DNA of 64,000 bases, from positions 1 through 64,000 of the forward strand of contig CAMYKW010000027.1 in assembly GCA_947259175.1 (NCBI GenBank), written 5' to 3'. Under the pieces are notes generated by a model. It was not told the origin of the DNA. It ran no database searches and saw only the letters and a program-made list of their open reading frames with translations. The translations under genes were made by a program, and so were the position numbers. Origin of the DNA: an uncultured Gammaproteobacteria bacterium (GTDB taxonomy: Bacteria > Pseudomonadota > Gammaproteobacteria > Arenicellales > JAANXG01). Shown here one piece after another: positions 52,417-61,425 of this stretch (position 1 is the stretch's first letter; the number at the start of each line of letters is the position of its first letter).

Positions 52417-53463
52417 ATGCGTCCCGCGCAAATTCTAAAGATTCTCGACAATGAATTTCAGAGCGCCCGGCATGGACATCACACACCGGTCATGCTCTGG
52501 GGTGCGCCGGGAGTCGGTAAGTCGCAGATGGTGGCGCAAGCAGCCGGTCACCACAATGTGCCGGTCATCGATATCCGCCTGTCGCAGTTGGAACCCAGCG
52601 ATCTGCGCGGCATTCCGTTCCGCGTCGGCGACCTGGTGGAATGGGCGGTACCCGCAATGCTGCCCGCCGAGCAACGCCACGGCGCCAACGGTGTACTGTT
52701 TCTGGACGAGATCACCTCGGCGCCGCCGAGCGTGTCTGCGGCGGCCTATCAGTTGATTCTCGACCGGCGCCTGGGAGCGTATCAGGTACCGGAAGGGTGG
52801 GCGATTTTCGCCGCCGGTAATCGGCAGGGGGATCGCGGCGTGACTTATACGATGCCGGCGCCGTTGGCCAACCGGTTTTCCCATTTCGAGGTCGAGGTAA
52901 ATCTCGATGACTGGGTGACTTGGGCCTATGCCAGCGGAATTGACGAACGGGTGATTGCGTTTTTACGTTTCCGACCGGAGCTGTTGTTCGATTTCGATCC
53001 CGCCCACAACCCGGTCGCATTCCCCTCACCCCGCTCATGGGAGTTCACCCACCGGGCGTTACGGAAATTCGGCGGCTTCCCCGACATTCTGGTCGGCGCC
53101 CTGCAAGGGTGTGTGGGACCGGCCGCGGGAATTGAACTGCATGCGTTTATTCAGAATCTCGATAACCTGCCGGATATCGACGCGATCCTCGATGGGAATG
53201 AATCTCAGGTGCCGGAAGCGATAGATCTTCAGTACGCGGTGGCCAGCGCGCTGGTGGGACGCGCCGTGCAAGCCAAGGAAAACGGCAACGCCGAGCAAGT
53301 CTACGGGCGCATCCTCGACTACGCGGGCCGCTTTCCGCAGCGGGAAATGGGGGTTATGCTGGTCTCGGATATGCACCGTGCGGTGGGACAGGACCTGTTC
53401 GCCGTTCCACAGTTTGCAGACTGGGCCAAGGCGGTGGCCGACGTGGTGCTTTTCGAAGTGTAA
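52417..53463 (+). CDS. MoxR-type AAA+ ATPase
   Basis: ATG 52417 follows GAGGG and gives 348 residues; the track start at 52237 overlaps the neighbour's start region. The AAA+ core shows Walker A WGAPGVGKS, Walker B GVLFLDEITSAP, sensor I IFAAGNRQG. MoxR ATPases act with a VWA partner as chaperones that insert cofactors or remodel proteins; the DUF2201 gene downstream is such a partner. The target is unknown. Confidence 0.88.
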   Translation: MRPAQILKILDNEFQSARHGHHTPVMLWGAPGVGKSQMVAQAAGHHNVPVIDIRLSQLEPSDLRGIPFRVGDLVEWAVPAMLPAEQRHGANGVLFLDEITSAPPSVSAAAYQLILDRRLGAYQVPEGWAIFAAGNRQGDRGVTYTMPAPLANRFSHFEVEVNLDDWVTWAYASGIDERVIAFLRFRPELLFDFDPAHNPVAFPSPRSWEFTHRALRKFGGFPDILVGALQGCVGPAAGIELHAFIQNLDNLPDIDAILDGNESQVPEAIDLQYAVASALVGRAVQAKENGNAEQVYGRILDYAGRFPQREMGVMLVSDMHRAVGQDLFAVPQFADWAKAVADVVLFEV

Positions 53464-53633
53464 AGCCGCCGAGTAGGGCGCACGTAGACCAAGGACCAGG
53501 TACGGCACAACGCGCGAATCGAGTCGAAATGCGCCAGGTTTAATTTGCTTACCGATGAAAAACGCGCCACAGTTTGTAACCGCCGTTCCCAAACGACGTT
53601 ACCGCCACCCCGCATACCGGATGCCGAGAGTTC

Positions 53634-54833
53634 ATGGCTGACATCGAAACCAAGTTGAGCGCTGCCCGCACTCGGCTGATTCTGGACAAGCCGTTTCTCG
53701 GTGCGCTGGTGTTGCGACTGCCGATGACACGCGCTGATCCCAGGTGGTGTCCGACAACCGCCACGGATGCACGGGCTTTTTATTACAACGCTTCGTATGT
53801 CGAGGGCCTGTCCCTGGCGCAGACCCAGTTTGTTCTCGCCCATGAGGCCCTTCACTGTGCATTGTCCCATTTCGCCCGCCGCCGACACCGCGATAAGCGG
53901 CGCTGGGATCTGGCCTGTGATTTCGCGGTGAATCCATTGCTGGTTCAAGACGGTCTGTCGCCACCTCCGAACGCGCTGTATCTGGCCGAGTACGAAGGTA
54001 TGACGGCGGAGGAAATCTATCCGTTGATTGAAGAGAATACCGAGCAGCAACCGCAGGACCGGCATCTGTATGATGACGAAAATCAGCAGCGGCCGGATCG
54101 CGGCGGACTCGGTGAGCGCAGACAAGGCGACCCTGGCGCCGGCGACGCCGAACTGGACCAGGACCGCGGCGGGGCGCCGCAGCCGCCACCGCTGGAGCCC
54201 GACGAACGGGAGCGCCTGGAGACCCAGTGGCAGCAACGCCTCGCCGGGGCCGCACAACAGGCGATGCGCGCCGGCAAGCTGAGCGGGTTGCTGGCGCGCA
54301 TGGTGGATCATCTGCTGCAACCGCAGCTGCCGTGGCGCATGCTGCTGGCGCGTTACATGACCATGCAGGGCCGCGAGGACTTCAATTACGCACGCCCGGC
54401 GAGGCGCGAGGGGGAAGCGATTTTACCCAGCCTGAGAAGTGCTCAAGTGGATGTCGTCGTCGGGGTCGATACCAGCGGCTCGATATCGCAATCGGAACTC
54501 GATCAGTTTCTGTCGGAAGTAGATGCCATCAAGGGACAGATGAAGGCGCGCATCACGCTGCTTGCCTGCGACGTGCAATTGGCGCCAGGTTCGCCGTGGA
54601 TCTTCGAAGCCTGGGAGCCGGTGAGGCTGCCGGCCGAGATCCAGGGCGGCGGCGGAACGAGTTTCGTCCCGGTGTTCGCGTGGGTGGAGGCGCAAAATAT
54701 ACGGCCGGATCTGATGCTGTATTTTAGCGATGCGGAGGGCACGTTTCCGCAACAAGAACCTGACTATCCGGTGTTGTGGCTGGTCAAGGGCAAGGCCAAA
54801 ATACCCTGGGGCCAGCGCATCCAGTTGAACTAA
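53634..54833 (+). CDS. VWA-like DUF2201 metallopeptidase-type partner of MoxR
   Basis: The 399-residue protein begins with a metallopeptidase-like domain (VLAHEALHCALSHF, an HExxH motif), has a polar, low-complexity linker (about 140-200) and ends in a VWA-like domain with the MIDAS motif DTSGSIS. This is the DUF2201 architecture that goes with MoxR ATPases. It lies 170 bp after the ATPase gene; the gap has no other feature. Whether the HExxH is proteolytic is not known. Confidence 0.87.
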   Translation: MADIETKLSAARTRLILDKPFLGALVLRLPMTRADPRWCPTTATDARAFYYNASYVEGLSLAQTQFVLAHEALHCALSHFARRRHRDKRRWDLACDFAVNPLLVQDGLSPPPNALYLAEYEGMTAEEIYPLIEENTEQQPQDRHLYDDENQQRPDRGGLGERRQGDPGAGDAELDQDRGGAPQPPPLEPDERERLETQWQQRLAGAAQQAMRAGKLSGLLARMVDHLLQPQLPWRMLLARYMTMQGREDFNYARPARREGEAILPSLRSAQVDVVVGVDTSGSISQSELDQFLSEVDAIKGQMKARITLLACDVQLAPGSPWIFEAWEPVRLPAEIQGGGGTSFVPVFAWVEAQNIRPDLMLYFSDAEGTFPQQEPDYPVLWLVKGKAKIPWGQRIQLN

Positions 54834-54881
54834 AAACGTTAACAAGTGAAGGGTCGCGCGCCCGTGTCGCGCCGACGCGGG

Positions 54882-55322
54882 TTACACCTTGTCCTCGAAC
54901 CCGGCCTGCCGGTACCACTGTTTGGCCTTCTCCAGGTCCCTGGGCACCACGCGGCCCTCTTCGTACATTATCGCCAATGTGGTCTGCGAACCGACCAGGC
55001 CTTGCTCGGCGGCTCTGGTGAACCACTTCACCGCCTCGTCGCCGTCCTGCCCGACGCAGTCCCCCTCCATGTACATGAACCCCAAACCATGCTGCGCGAG
55101 TCCCAATCCCTGCTCGGCGGCGGCCTGCATCCATTTGCGGGCCATGTTTTCATTGCGCACCGTCCCCAGGCCGTTTTGATGCATGATGGCCAGCCGGTAT
55201 TGCGCCTCGGGGTTGTCTTGTTCGGCGATTGGCGTGAGCAGCTGCATGGCGCGGGCGAAGTGTTTCGCCTCGAATGCGGAAATTCCGCTCGCTAGATTCA
55301 TTCCTTCATCGGTGTCGGACAT
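54882..55322 (-). CDS. SEL1-repeat protein
   Basis: From ATG 55322 (MSDTDEGMNLASG) the protein has 146 residues built of three to four SEL1 repeats (AQYRLAIMHQNGLGTV, AQHGLGFMYMEGDCV, SQTTLAIMYEEGRVV). No signal peptide, so cytosolic. SEL1 repeats mediate protein contacts; the partner is unknown. The track start at 55445 is not supported. Convergent with the DUF2201 gene. Confidence 0.82.
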   Translation of the reverse strand: MSDTDEGMNLASGISAFEAKHFARAMQLLTPIAEQDNPEAQYRLAIMHQNGLGTVRNENMARKWMQAAAEQGLGLAQHGLGFMYMEGDCVGQDGDEAVKWFTRAAEQGLVGSQTTLAIMYEEGRVVPRDLEKAKQWYRQAGFEDKV

Positions 55323-55600
55323 CGCTTGTGTTCCCCACGGTAGGCGCGCTGATGATAGCGGGCCGGCGGCGGCTACGTAAACCGCAGCGCCCTCGCGAGT
55401 CGCGTTTGGCGACGGCGTTACCGGTAAACGAGGTCGGCAACCCATCGTGGCGCTGCGGCGTGATTAACTCAGATTATGACCGGGTAGTAAAATCCTTGGC
55501 GGTTCCCCGCGGTAACTCTCGAACTGAGCGTTAATCGGTTTATACTAAGTAGCGAGCAACTCCAGAGTCGGGCTTAAATGATAAAAGAGAGAGGGTAATA

Positions 55601-56929
55601 ATGATTAGAAAATCGAATAAGTTTCAATTGCTTAGCGGAGTCGGCGTGTTATTGGCCGGATTGTTGACGCCGCTTGTCGCGAGCGCCACCAACGGCTATT
55701 TCGCCCATGGTTACGGCGTCAAGGCCAAGGCCCTTGGCGGCGCAGGGGTGGCGATGCCGCTGGATGCCATGGACGCGGCGGTGAATCCCGCCAATATGGT
55801 GATGGTCGGTCAGGAATGGGATGTCGGCCTGACGTGGTTCAGCCCTCGGCGTGAGTACACGGTCACCGGCACGCCGAGCGGTTTTCCCGGAACATTCGGC
55901 CAAGTACCGGGCAATTTTGAAAGTGAAAGCAACCATTTCTTGATTCCCAACTTCGGCGCCAACTGGATGATCAGTAATGACGCCTCGGTCGGGCTGTCTG
56001 TTTACGGCAACGGCGGGATGAACTCCGACTGGAAGGCTTCCGGCATTGGCGGCGGCACCGGTGTGTTCGGCGCCGGCGATGCGGGGGTGGATTATTCGCA
56101 GTTGTTCATCAATGGTAGCTATGCCCGCAAGTTCGCCGGCGGCAAGGCCTCCTGGGGTCTGAGCGCCATCCTGGCGTACCATCGTTTCAAGGCCAACGGC
56201 GTGTCCACGTTCGCGGGGGTTTCCAACGATCCGACCCGGCTCACCAACCTGGGACACAAGGATTCATTCGGTTTCGGCGGCAAGTTCGGAGTAACCGGCG
56301 AAGTGAGCGACGGCTTCCGGCTGGCGGCCTCTTACCAAAGCAAGATCTATATGGACGAGATCGATTACTCCGGACTGTTCGCCGAGCAGGGTGACTTCGA
56401 TATTCCCCAGACCGTTACCGCGGGCCTGGCCTACGACATCGCCGACGGCGCAACGGTCATGGCCGACGTGCAGTGGATCGACTACAGCGGCGTCAAGGCC
56501 ATCTCCAATCCGCAGTTTCCGCAGTTCGCCACCTGTTCCGCACGTGCGACGCCGACCGATCCGAGTTGTCTGGGCGGCAACAACGGCATCGGATTCGGCT
56601 GGCGTGACATGACTGTCTACAAGCTGGGTGTGCAATGGGAAACCAGCGGCGGCTGGACCTGGCGGATTGGCGGCAGCGTCGCCAACCGGCAGCCGATTCC
56701 GTCGTCTGAGGTGCAGTTCAACATCCTGGCGCCCGGCGTGATCAAGGAGCACCTGACGTTCGGCTTCACCAAAGCCCTGAGCGACAGCTCCGGACTCGAT
56801 GTGTCGTTCATGTATGCCCCGTCGAATTCCGTGTCCGGTCCCAATCCGCTGGAGGCCCCCGGTGCGCAAACCATCGAACTGGAGATGAAACAGTACGAGA
56901 TTGCAGTTCAATACACCAAAGGCTTCTAG
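55601..56929 (+). CDS. FadL/OmpP1-family outer-membrane transporter
   Basis: A 442-residue protein with a signal peptide (LLSGVGVLLAGLLTPLVASA) whose mature start TNGYFAHGYGVKAKALGGAG is typical for the FadL hatch region. A 14-strand barrel is expected, ending in an aromatic C-terminus (YTKGF). FadL-type channels take up long-chain fatty acids and other hydrophobic compounds. It could transport a fatty-acid signal such as DSF, but there is no specific evidence. TATACT at 55541 is a possible -10. SD GAGAGGG. Confidence 0.9.
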   Translation: MIRKSNKFQLLSGVGVLLAGLLTPLVASATNGYFAHGYGVKAKALGGAGVAMPLDAMDAAVNPANMVMVGQEWDVGLTWFSPRREYTVTGTPSGFPGTFGQVPGNFESESNHFLIPNFGANWMISNDASVGLSVYGNGGMNSDWKASGIGGGTGVFGAGDAGVDYSQLFINGSYARKFAGGKASWGLSAILAYHRFKANGVSTFAGVSNDPTRLTNLGHKDSFGFGGKFGVTGEVSDGFRLAASYQSKIYMDEIDYSGLFAEQGDFDIPQTVTAGLAYDIADGATVMADVQWIDYSGVKAISNPQFPQFATCSARATPTDPSCLGGNNGIGFGWRDMTVYKLGVQWETSGGWTWRIGGSVANRQPIPSSEVQFNILAPGVIKEHLTFGFTKALSDSSGLDVSFMYAPSNSVSGPNPLEAPGAQTIELEMKQYEIAVQYTKGF

Positions 56930-56944
56930 GTCCACGATCAGATA

Positions 56945-56977
56945 CAGAGCCATGGCTGCGCCCATGGCTCTGTTTTT
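56945..56977 (+). terminator. Rho-independent terminator of the FadL gene
   Basis: CAGAGCCATGG and CCATGGCTCTG form a perfect 11-bp stem with a 6-nt loop, followed by TTTTT, 15 bp after the stop codon. Confidence 0.9.
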
Positions 56978-57014
56978 CATTCAATCGCAACGCATGAATT
57001 TAGAGAGAGTATCG

Positions 57015-57530
57015 ATGAATACATGGATTATCCGGGGCTGGGTCAGCGTGTCGATTCTTGCGCTGACCTCGATTGCCCAGGCCGAGACCGTATTGATGTC
57101 CGAGGAGTGGGGCGCCAAGGCGTGTCAGGCGTGGAACGCCGAACCGGTCTTGACCGATGAGTTGTTGCAGTCAGGTTGGGTAGCCAATAACAAGGACCGC
57201 GGGCACAAGATCATGCACGTGTACCGCACCGACTGCGCGGACAGCCCGCGGGTGGAGCTGCGCCTAGCCGAGCAGGACGGCAAGGCCAACTGCGTCTACG
57301 GCGGCAAAGTGGAAAACGAACCCGATTTGGATGTCGATTACATAATGCACGCCAAGACCAAGCGTTGGCTGCAGATGGGTAACGGAGACTACGGTCCCAT
57401 GTGGGCGATGATGAGTTTTCGCCTCAAATTCTCCGGACCCAAGATGGAGGCCATGAACAATATGGGTCCGTTCAAGAAATTCCTGCTGTTGGTGGGTCAG
57501 GTCCCATCTTCCGCCGAGAGTTGTCCCTGA
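57015..57530 (+). CDS. Exported SCP2-type sterol/lipid-binding protein
   Basis: ATG 57015 (GAGAGAG upstream) is chosen because the product then starts with a signal peptide (MNTWIIRGWVSVSILALTSIAQA); 171 residues. The C-terminal half (TKRWLQMGNGDYGPMWAMM and KFSGPKMEAMNNMGPFKKFL) matches the SCP2 lipid-carrier domain. Periplasmic. Next to a FadL channel, it may carry the imported lipid across the periplasm; the terminator between them shows separate transcripts. Confidence 0.8.
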   Translation: MNTWIIRGWVSVSILALTSIAQAETVLMSEEWGAKACQAWNAEPVLTDELLQSGWVANNKDRGHKIMHVYRTDCADSPRVELRLAEQDGKANCVYGGKVENEPDLDVDYIMHAKTKRWLQMGNGDYGPMWAMMSFRLKFSGPKMEAMNNMGPFKKFLLLVGQVPSSAESCP

Positions 57531-57555
57531 GGTCATCCCCTGAGGCCATCCGACG

Positions 57556-57580
57556 CCGGGGCCGGTCGCACCGGCCCCGG
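57556..57580 (+). terminator. GC-rich hairpin behind the SCP2 gene
   Basis: CCGGGGCCGGT and ACCGGCCCCGG form a perfect 11-bp stem with CGC loop, 25 bp after the stop codon. No T-run follows, so it is a weak or Rho-assisted terminator candidate. The remainder to 57730 must hold the pilU promoter. Confidence 0.55.
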
Positions 57581-57730
57581 GGCTGGTTTCCGCCACCGCA
57601 CCCCGCTCTAATCCTTCCATAATTCCCCGCAGTTGCTATCCTGTAAGATAGCGGTGCGGCCTCCGGGTTGGTGTGCGCCTGCTTTACACGTAAGATGAAC
57701 TTACTTCGCACAGCCCAGCGGGGATGACTC

Positions 57731-58900
57731 ATGGAAAATACCGATAATCCAACGAACTCCAATGTGTCCGTGGTGACCGAGGTCGCCTCTCCCGAAGTGC
57801 CGCAACCCTCCAGTGAAGCCGGGGACCCGTTGAAATATCTGGGTCTGGTGCTGGCTACCGCCGTGCGGCATCGCGCATCGGATATTCATTTCCGCGCCAA
57901 GAACCATCCTATCGTGAGGATCGACAGCGTATTGCGCCCATTACGCCAGTTCCCGGTGCTTTCGGTGACCGATATGGAGGTCCTGGCGCAAAAGATCATG
58001 AGCCCGAGACACTGGAACGATTTCGAGCGCGATTATCAAGTCGATCTTTCGTTCGGTCTGAAAGGCATTGGCCGGGTGCGCGTCAATGCCTATTTCCAGC
58101 GTGGCACCGTGGCAATGGCGTTGCGCGTTATTCAAACCCAGATCCCCACCCCCGAGGATCTCAAGTTGCCGTCGATGATTACCGACTTTACCCGCTTCGA
58201 GCGGGGTTTGGTGGTTCTCACCGGCGCCACGGGTTCCGGTAAGTCGACAACTATCGCGGCGCTAATCAATGAGATTAACTTCAATTATGCCAAGCATATC
58301 ATCACCATCGAGGACCCGGTGGAATTCATATTCAATGAAAACAGATGCATCATCTCGCAACGCGAGCTCGGCGTAGACGCGACCACCTTCGCGATGTCGA
58401 TGAAAGCGGCCTTGCGAGAAGACCCGGACGTCATCCTGCTGGGGGAAATGCGCGATCCGGAGACCATAGAGACCGCGCTCACCGCCGCAGAAACCGGCCA
58501 CCTGGTATTTTCCACCTTGCATGCGCCGGCGACTGCCGAAACCGTTACGCGCATGATTTCTGCGTTCTCCCCGGATGCTCAACCCACGATCCGCTCGAAG
58601 CTGGCGCAAAACCTGCGCGCGGTGGTGGCCCAGCGGCTGCTGCCCAAGGCCGACGGGGAGGGCCGGATCGTGGCCTGCGAGGTGATGACAGTGAGTAATC
58701 GCGTGCGCGAACTCGTACTCGATCCGCTGCGGGTGAAAGAAATCGCCGACCTGGTGCGCAAGGAATCGACGGTCGAAGGGATGCTGTCTTTCGATCAACA
58801 TCTGTTTGAGCTGTGCCGCGGCGGAGACATCACCGAAGAGACCGCACTGCAACACGCCAGCAGCGCGACCGACCTGCGTTTGAAGCTGGACGGCTTCTAG
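57731..58900 (+). CDS. pilU: Type IV pilus twitching ATPase, PilT/PilU family
   Basis: A 389-residue secretion-type ATPase with ASDIHFRAK, Walker A GATGSGKST, Asp box ITIEDPVEF, Walker B VILLGEMRDPET and the His box TGHLVFSTLHA. These motors pull back type IV pili. PilU rather than PilT is preferred because of the extended, low-complexity N-terminus and C-terminus, but no pilT neighbour is present to confirm it. Monocistronic here. Confidence 0.85.
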   Translation: MENTDNPTNSNVSVVTEVASPEVPQPSSEAGDPLKYLGLVLATAVRHRASDIHFRAKNHPIVRIDSVLRPLRQFPVLSVTDMEVLAQKIMSPRHWNDFERDYQVDLSFGLKGIGRVRVNAYFQRGTVAMALRVIQTQIPTPEDLKLPSMITDFTRFERGLVVLTGATGSGKSTTIAALINEINFNYAKHIITIEDPVEFIFNENRCIISQRELGVDATTFAMSMKAALREDPDVILLGEMRDPETIETALTAAETGHLVFSTLHAPATAETVTRMISAFSPDAQPTIRSKLAQNLRAVVAQRLLPKADGEGRIVACEVMTVSNRVRELVLDPLRVKEIADLVRKESTVEGMLSFDQHLFELCRGGDITEETALQHASSATDLRLKLDGF

Positions 58901-58920
58901 GCCGTATTCAGCGCCCATGC

Positions 58921-58950
58921 GCGCGGGCCGCGGTCGACCACGGCCCGCGC
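58921..58950 (+). terminator. 30-bp near-perfect palindrome behind pilU
   Basis: GCGCGGGCCG and CGGCCCGCGC enclose the inner palindrome GGTCGACC; total 30 bp with one mismatched pair. It starts 20 bp after the stop codon and is followed after 11 bp by TTTTAT, so it probably ends the pilU transcript. Confidence 0.6.
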
Positions 58951-58963
58951 GTGGTCGCACCTT

Positions 58964-58983
58964 TTATAAAAATTCTTTATAAT
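58964..58983 (+). promoter_or_regulatory. Promoter with LysR-type operator
   Basis: TTATAAAAATTCTTTATAA is a perfect 7-bp inverted repeat with a 5-nt spacer, matching the T-N11-A pattern of LysR-family sites, and it overlaps a perfect -10 element TATAAT (58978-58983). The LysR gene starts 36 bp downstream, so self-repression is likely. Confidence 0.6.
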
Positions 58984-59019
58984 CCCCCGCTGTCTCCAAA
59001 GGCTGAGTTTATGACGTAA

Positions 59020-59916
59020 ATGGCGGATCGCCGTCTCCAGGTCTTCTACACGGTCGCCCGGTTGCTGAGTTTTACCAAGGCCGCGGAGTCGTTGCATATG
59101 ACGCAGCCCGCGGTGACGTTCCAGATTCGTCAACTCGAGGAATACTTCAACACCCGGCTGTTCGACCGCACCCACAACAAGATCAGCCTCACCGAGGCCG
59201 GCGAGCAAGTATTCACCTACGCCGAACGGATCATCGGCTTGTACAACGAAATGGACAATCAGGTCCGTACCTTGACCGGTGACGTCATTGGCGTGTTGGT
59301 GATTGGCGCCAGCACCACCATCGCTGAATACCGGATTCCCAGCCTGCTGGGTCGGTTTCAAGCACGGTATTCCGATGTCAAGGTCCGCCTCAAGGTCTCC
59401 AACACCGTGGGTATCGTGCACATGGTGGAAGACAACGAGGTAGACGTGGGTATCGTCGAGGCACCCGTGACCAACAAAAATCTCGTCGTCAAGGTATGCT
59501 GGCATGATCAGTTGATGGCGGCATGTCCGCCGGAACATCCACTGTCGAAGAAAAAGTCCATCACGATCAACGAAATTCTGCCGTTTCCATTCATATGCCG
59601 AGAAGAGGGCTCTGGCACGCTGGACGTCATCGTCAGTTACTTGAAGAAAAATGGCCTGACGCTCAATGACTTGAACCTGATTATGGAATTTGGCAGCCCG
59701 GAGTCGATAAAAAGTGCCGTGGAGTCCGGGCTCGGCGTAACCCTGATTTCAGAATCCACGCTGAACAAAGAACTCAAATTGGGTACGCTGGCGGCAGTAC
59801 CCCTGGAGCCGCCGATGACGCGGCCGTTCTCCATCGTGTATCAGCGGCAAAAGTTTCGGCTGCGGGCGATGGAAGAATTTCTGAACTTTGCTGAACGGCA
59901 CTGCGACGATAAATGA
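59020..59916 (+). CDS. LysR-family transcriptional regulator (CysL/CbbR-like)
   Basis: A 298-residue regulator with the N-terminal winged HTH (FTKAAESLHMTQPAVTFQIR, 18-37) and a C-terminal effector-binding domain. The closest look is to CysL/CbbR-like members, but no cbb or cys target gene is adjacent. It is probably autoregulated through the palindrome upstream. The following small gene lies 25 bp downstream and may be cotranscribed. Confidence 0.88.
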   Translation: MADRRLQVFYTVARLLSFTKAAESLHMTQPAVTFQIRQLEEYFNTRLFDRTHNKISLTEAGEQVFTYAERIIGLYNEMDNQVRTLTGDVIGVLVIGASTTIAEYRIPSLLGRFQARYSDVKVRLKVSNTVGIVHMVEDNEVDVGIVEAPVTNKNLVVKVCWHDQLMAACPPEHPLSKKKSITINEILPFPFICREEGSGTLDVIVSYLKKNGLTLNDLNLIMEFGSPESIKSAVESGLGVTLISESTLNKELKLGTLAAVPLEPPMTRPFSIVYQRQKFRLRAMEEFLNFAERHCDDK

Positions 59917-59941
59917 CCCACCTGGGTGCCGGTTGTCGCGG

Positions 59942-60292
59942 TTGAATCCTCGGGAAAATAAACTTTTACGGCTGTATCGCCGTCTTGGCCGCGACGAACA
60001 GAGCAGCGTGCTGGATTTCGTTGAATTCTTGAACGAACGAAGCGGTGACCGTGCGCCCGAGGTGAAGGAACCGCTGAATATTCCCCGCCCCGAGAACGAG
60101 ACTGTCGTGAGTGCGATGAAAAGGCTAACCACGACTTACCCGATGTTGGAGACTCAGGATCTGCTTACCCAGGCATCGAGTCTCATGACGCAACACGTGA
60201 TGCGTGGTAGGGACGCGATGGAGATTATCGACGAACTGGAACAGCTGTTCCGCGACCACTACGAAAAAACACTGGCGGAGGACAACGGCTGA
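59942..60292 (+). CDS. Small hypothetical protein downstream of the LysR gene
   Basis: TTG 59942 (or a start within the end of the LysR gene, as in the track) gives about 116 residues. The protein is helical and soluble: LNPRENKLLRLYRRLGRDEQ, a Pro-rich middle (EPLNIPRPENETVVSAMKRL) and LMTQHVMRGRDAMEIIDELE at the end. I do not recognise a named domain, though proteins of this look are common in gammaproteobacteria. Start is uncertain since no good SD is seen. Confidence 0.65.
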   Translation: MNPRENKLLRLYRRLGRDEQSSVLDFVEFLNERSGDRAPEVKEPLNIPRPENETVVSAMKRLTTTYPMLETQDLLTQASSLMTQHVMRGRDAMEIIDELEQLFRDHYEKTLAEDNG

Positions 60293-60296
60293 CCGG

Positions 60297-60968
60297 TTAT
60301 AAGCGACCGGCCGGATGCTCAAACGCCACGACCGGCCAACCACGGCGTTTCGCTTCCGCGGCAAGGACTTCATCGGGATTCACCGCTACCGGATGATCCA
60401 CGATGCGCATGAGCGCCAGATCATTGTGCGAATCTGTGTAACACCAACTGCCATCAAGATTCTCTCCATGTTCTCTCATCCATGCATTGAGTAACGTAAC
60501 TTTGCCGTCCTGAAAGCAGGGCACGCCTTGCACCTCGCCGGTGAAGCGGCCGTCGATCATCTGCGGCTCGGTAGCGATCAACACGTCAACGGCGAACTCC
60601 CGGGCGATGGGTTCGGTAATAAAGCGGTTGGTCGCCGTAATGATCATCAGCGTGTGCCCTTTGGCGCGATGCCGCTCAACCAGGTCGTAGGCATGCCGGC
60701 TGATCATGGGTAGGATCTTGTCGATAACAAACTGCTGCCGCCACCGCCTGAGATCCAACGGGTCGTTGTCCTTGAGCGCCTTGAGTTGAAAGCGCAGGAA
60801 TTCGTCAATATCCAGCCTGCCGGCAACATAGTCCGCGTAGTAGCGCTCTTGCTCGGCGCGATGATGGTTTTCATCGACGACGTTGAGTTCCGCGAGATAA
60901 AGGCCCCAGGCGTGATCGCTGTCACCGCTCAACAGGGTGTTGTCCAGGTCAAATATTGCCAATGTCAT
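60297..60968 (-). CDS. HAD-superfamily IB hydrolase (SerB-like)
   Basis: A 223-residue phosphatase with the nucleophile motif FDLDNTLLSGDSD, motif II IITATNRF and motif III/IV YTDSHNDLALM. The HAD-IB group contains phosphoserine and phosphatidylglycerophosphate phosphatases and related enzymes. Homologues of this length near RppH are common in proteobacteria and are annotated only as HAD hydrolases. Convergent with the preceding gene. Confidence 0.88.
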   Translation of the reverse strand: MTLAIFDLDNTLLSGDSDHAWGLYLAELNVVDENHHRAEQERYYADYVAGRLDIDEFLRFQLKALKDNDPLDLRRWRQQFVIDKILPMISRHAYDLVERHRAKGHTLMIITATNRFITEPIAREFAVDVLIATEPQMIDGRFTGEVQGVPCFQDGKVTLLNAWMREHGENLDGSWCYTDSHNDLALMRIVDHPVAVNPDEVLAAEAKRRGWPVVAFEHPAGRL

Positions 60969-61425
60969 GGATCGAACTGCTCATGCAAGTCAACGCTCCT
61001 CGCCGGGGTACGGCATCAACTTCTGGTGCGGTTATCCGATTCGTTCCAGCGACGCGTGCCGCGGCCATATTACGCGAACCTAATGGGGCAGCGCACAATG
61101 TCTTTTCGACGAACCGCGGTACACGCTGTTCCAGGTCGACTCGCGCCAATGAGGGGGAAATCCCCGGCGCAAGCTTCAAGCTGGAATAACAGCCGGTTCG
61201 AATTGTAAATTAAACTACCGCGATCGAGCGATTGCGGCAAAATGACCTTCGTGAAACAATGTCAGCGTTGCCCGAAATGGCGCCGGCCGCGAGCAATTCA
61301 GGGCACATGGCGGAGAGAACCGCCGCGTACGGTGCTGTGAGCAGCAACGATTGGCGCTCCGAATGTACCCGCGCGAGTCATTGCGGGACTGGAGGCGGCT
61401 GCGTATCCATGATTTCATAACACCG
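60969..61425. other. Non-coding region between HAD gene and rppH
   Basis: In these 457 bp I see no supported gene; the short ORFs on both strands (60786-61208, 60956-61189, 60949-61179) have no recognisable domain and no SD. A small GGGGGAAATCCCC hairpin lies near 61155. The promoters for the HAD gene (leftward) and rppH (rightward) should be here. Confidence 0.55.

Noticed and set aside
60786-61208. Short ORFs in the HAD-rppH gap
   Set aside because: No SD, no recognisable domain, and they conflict with each other on both strands.
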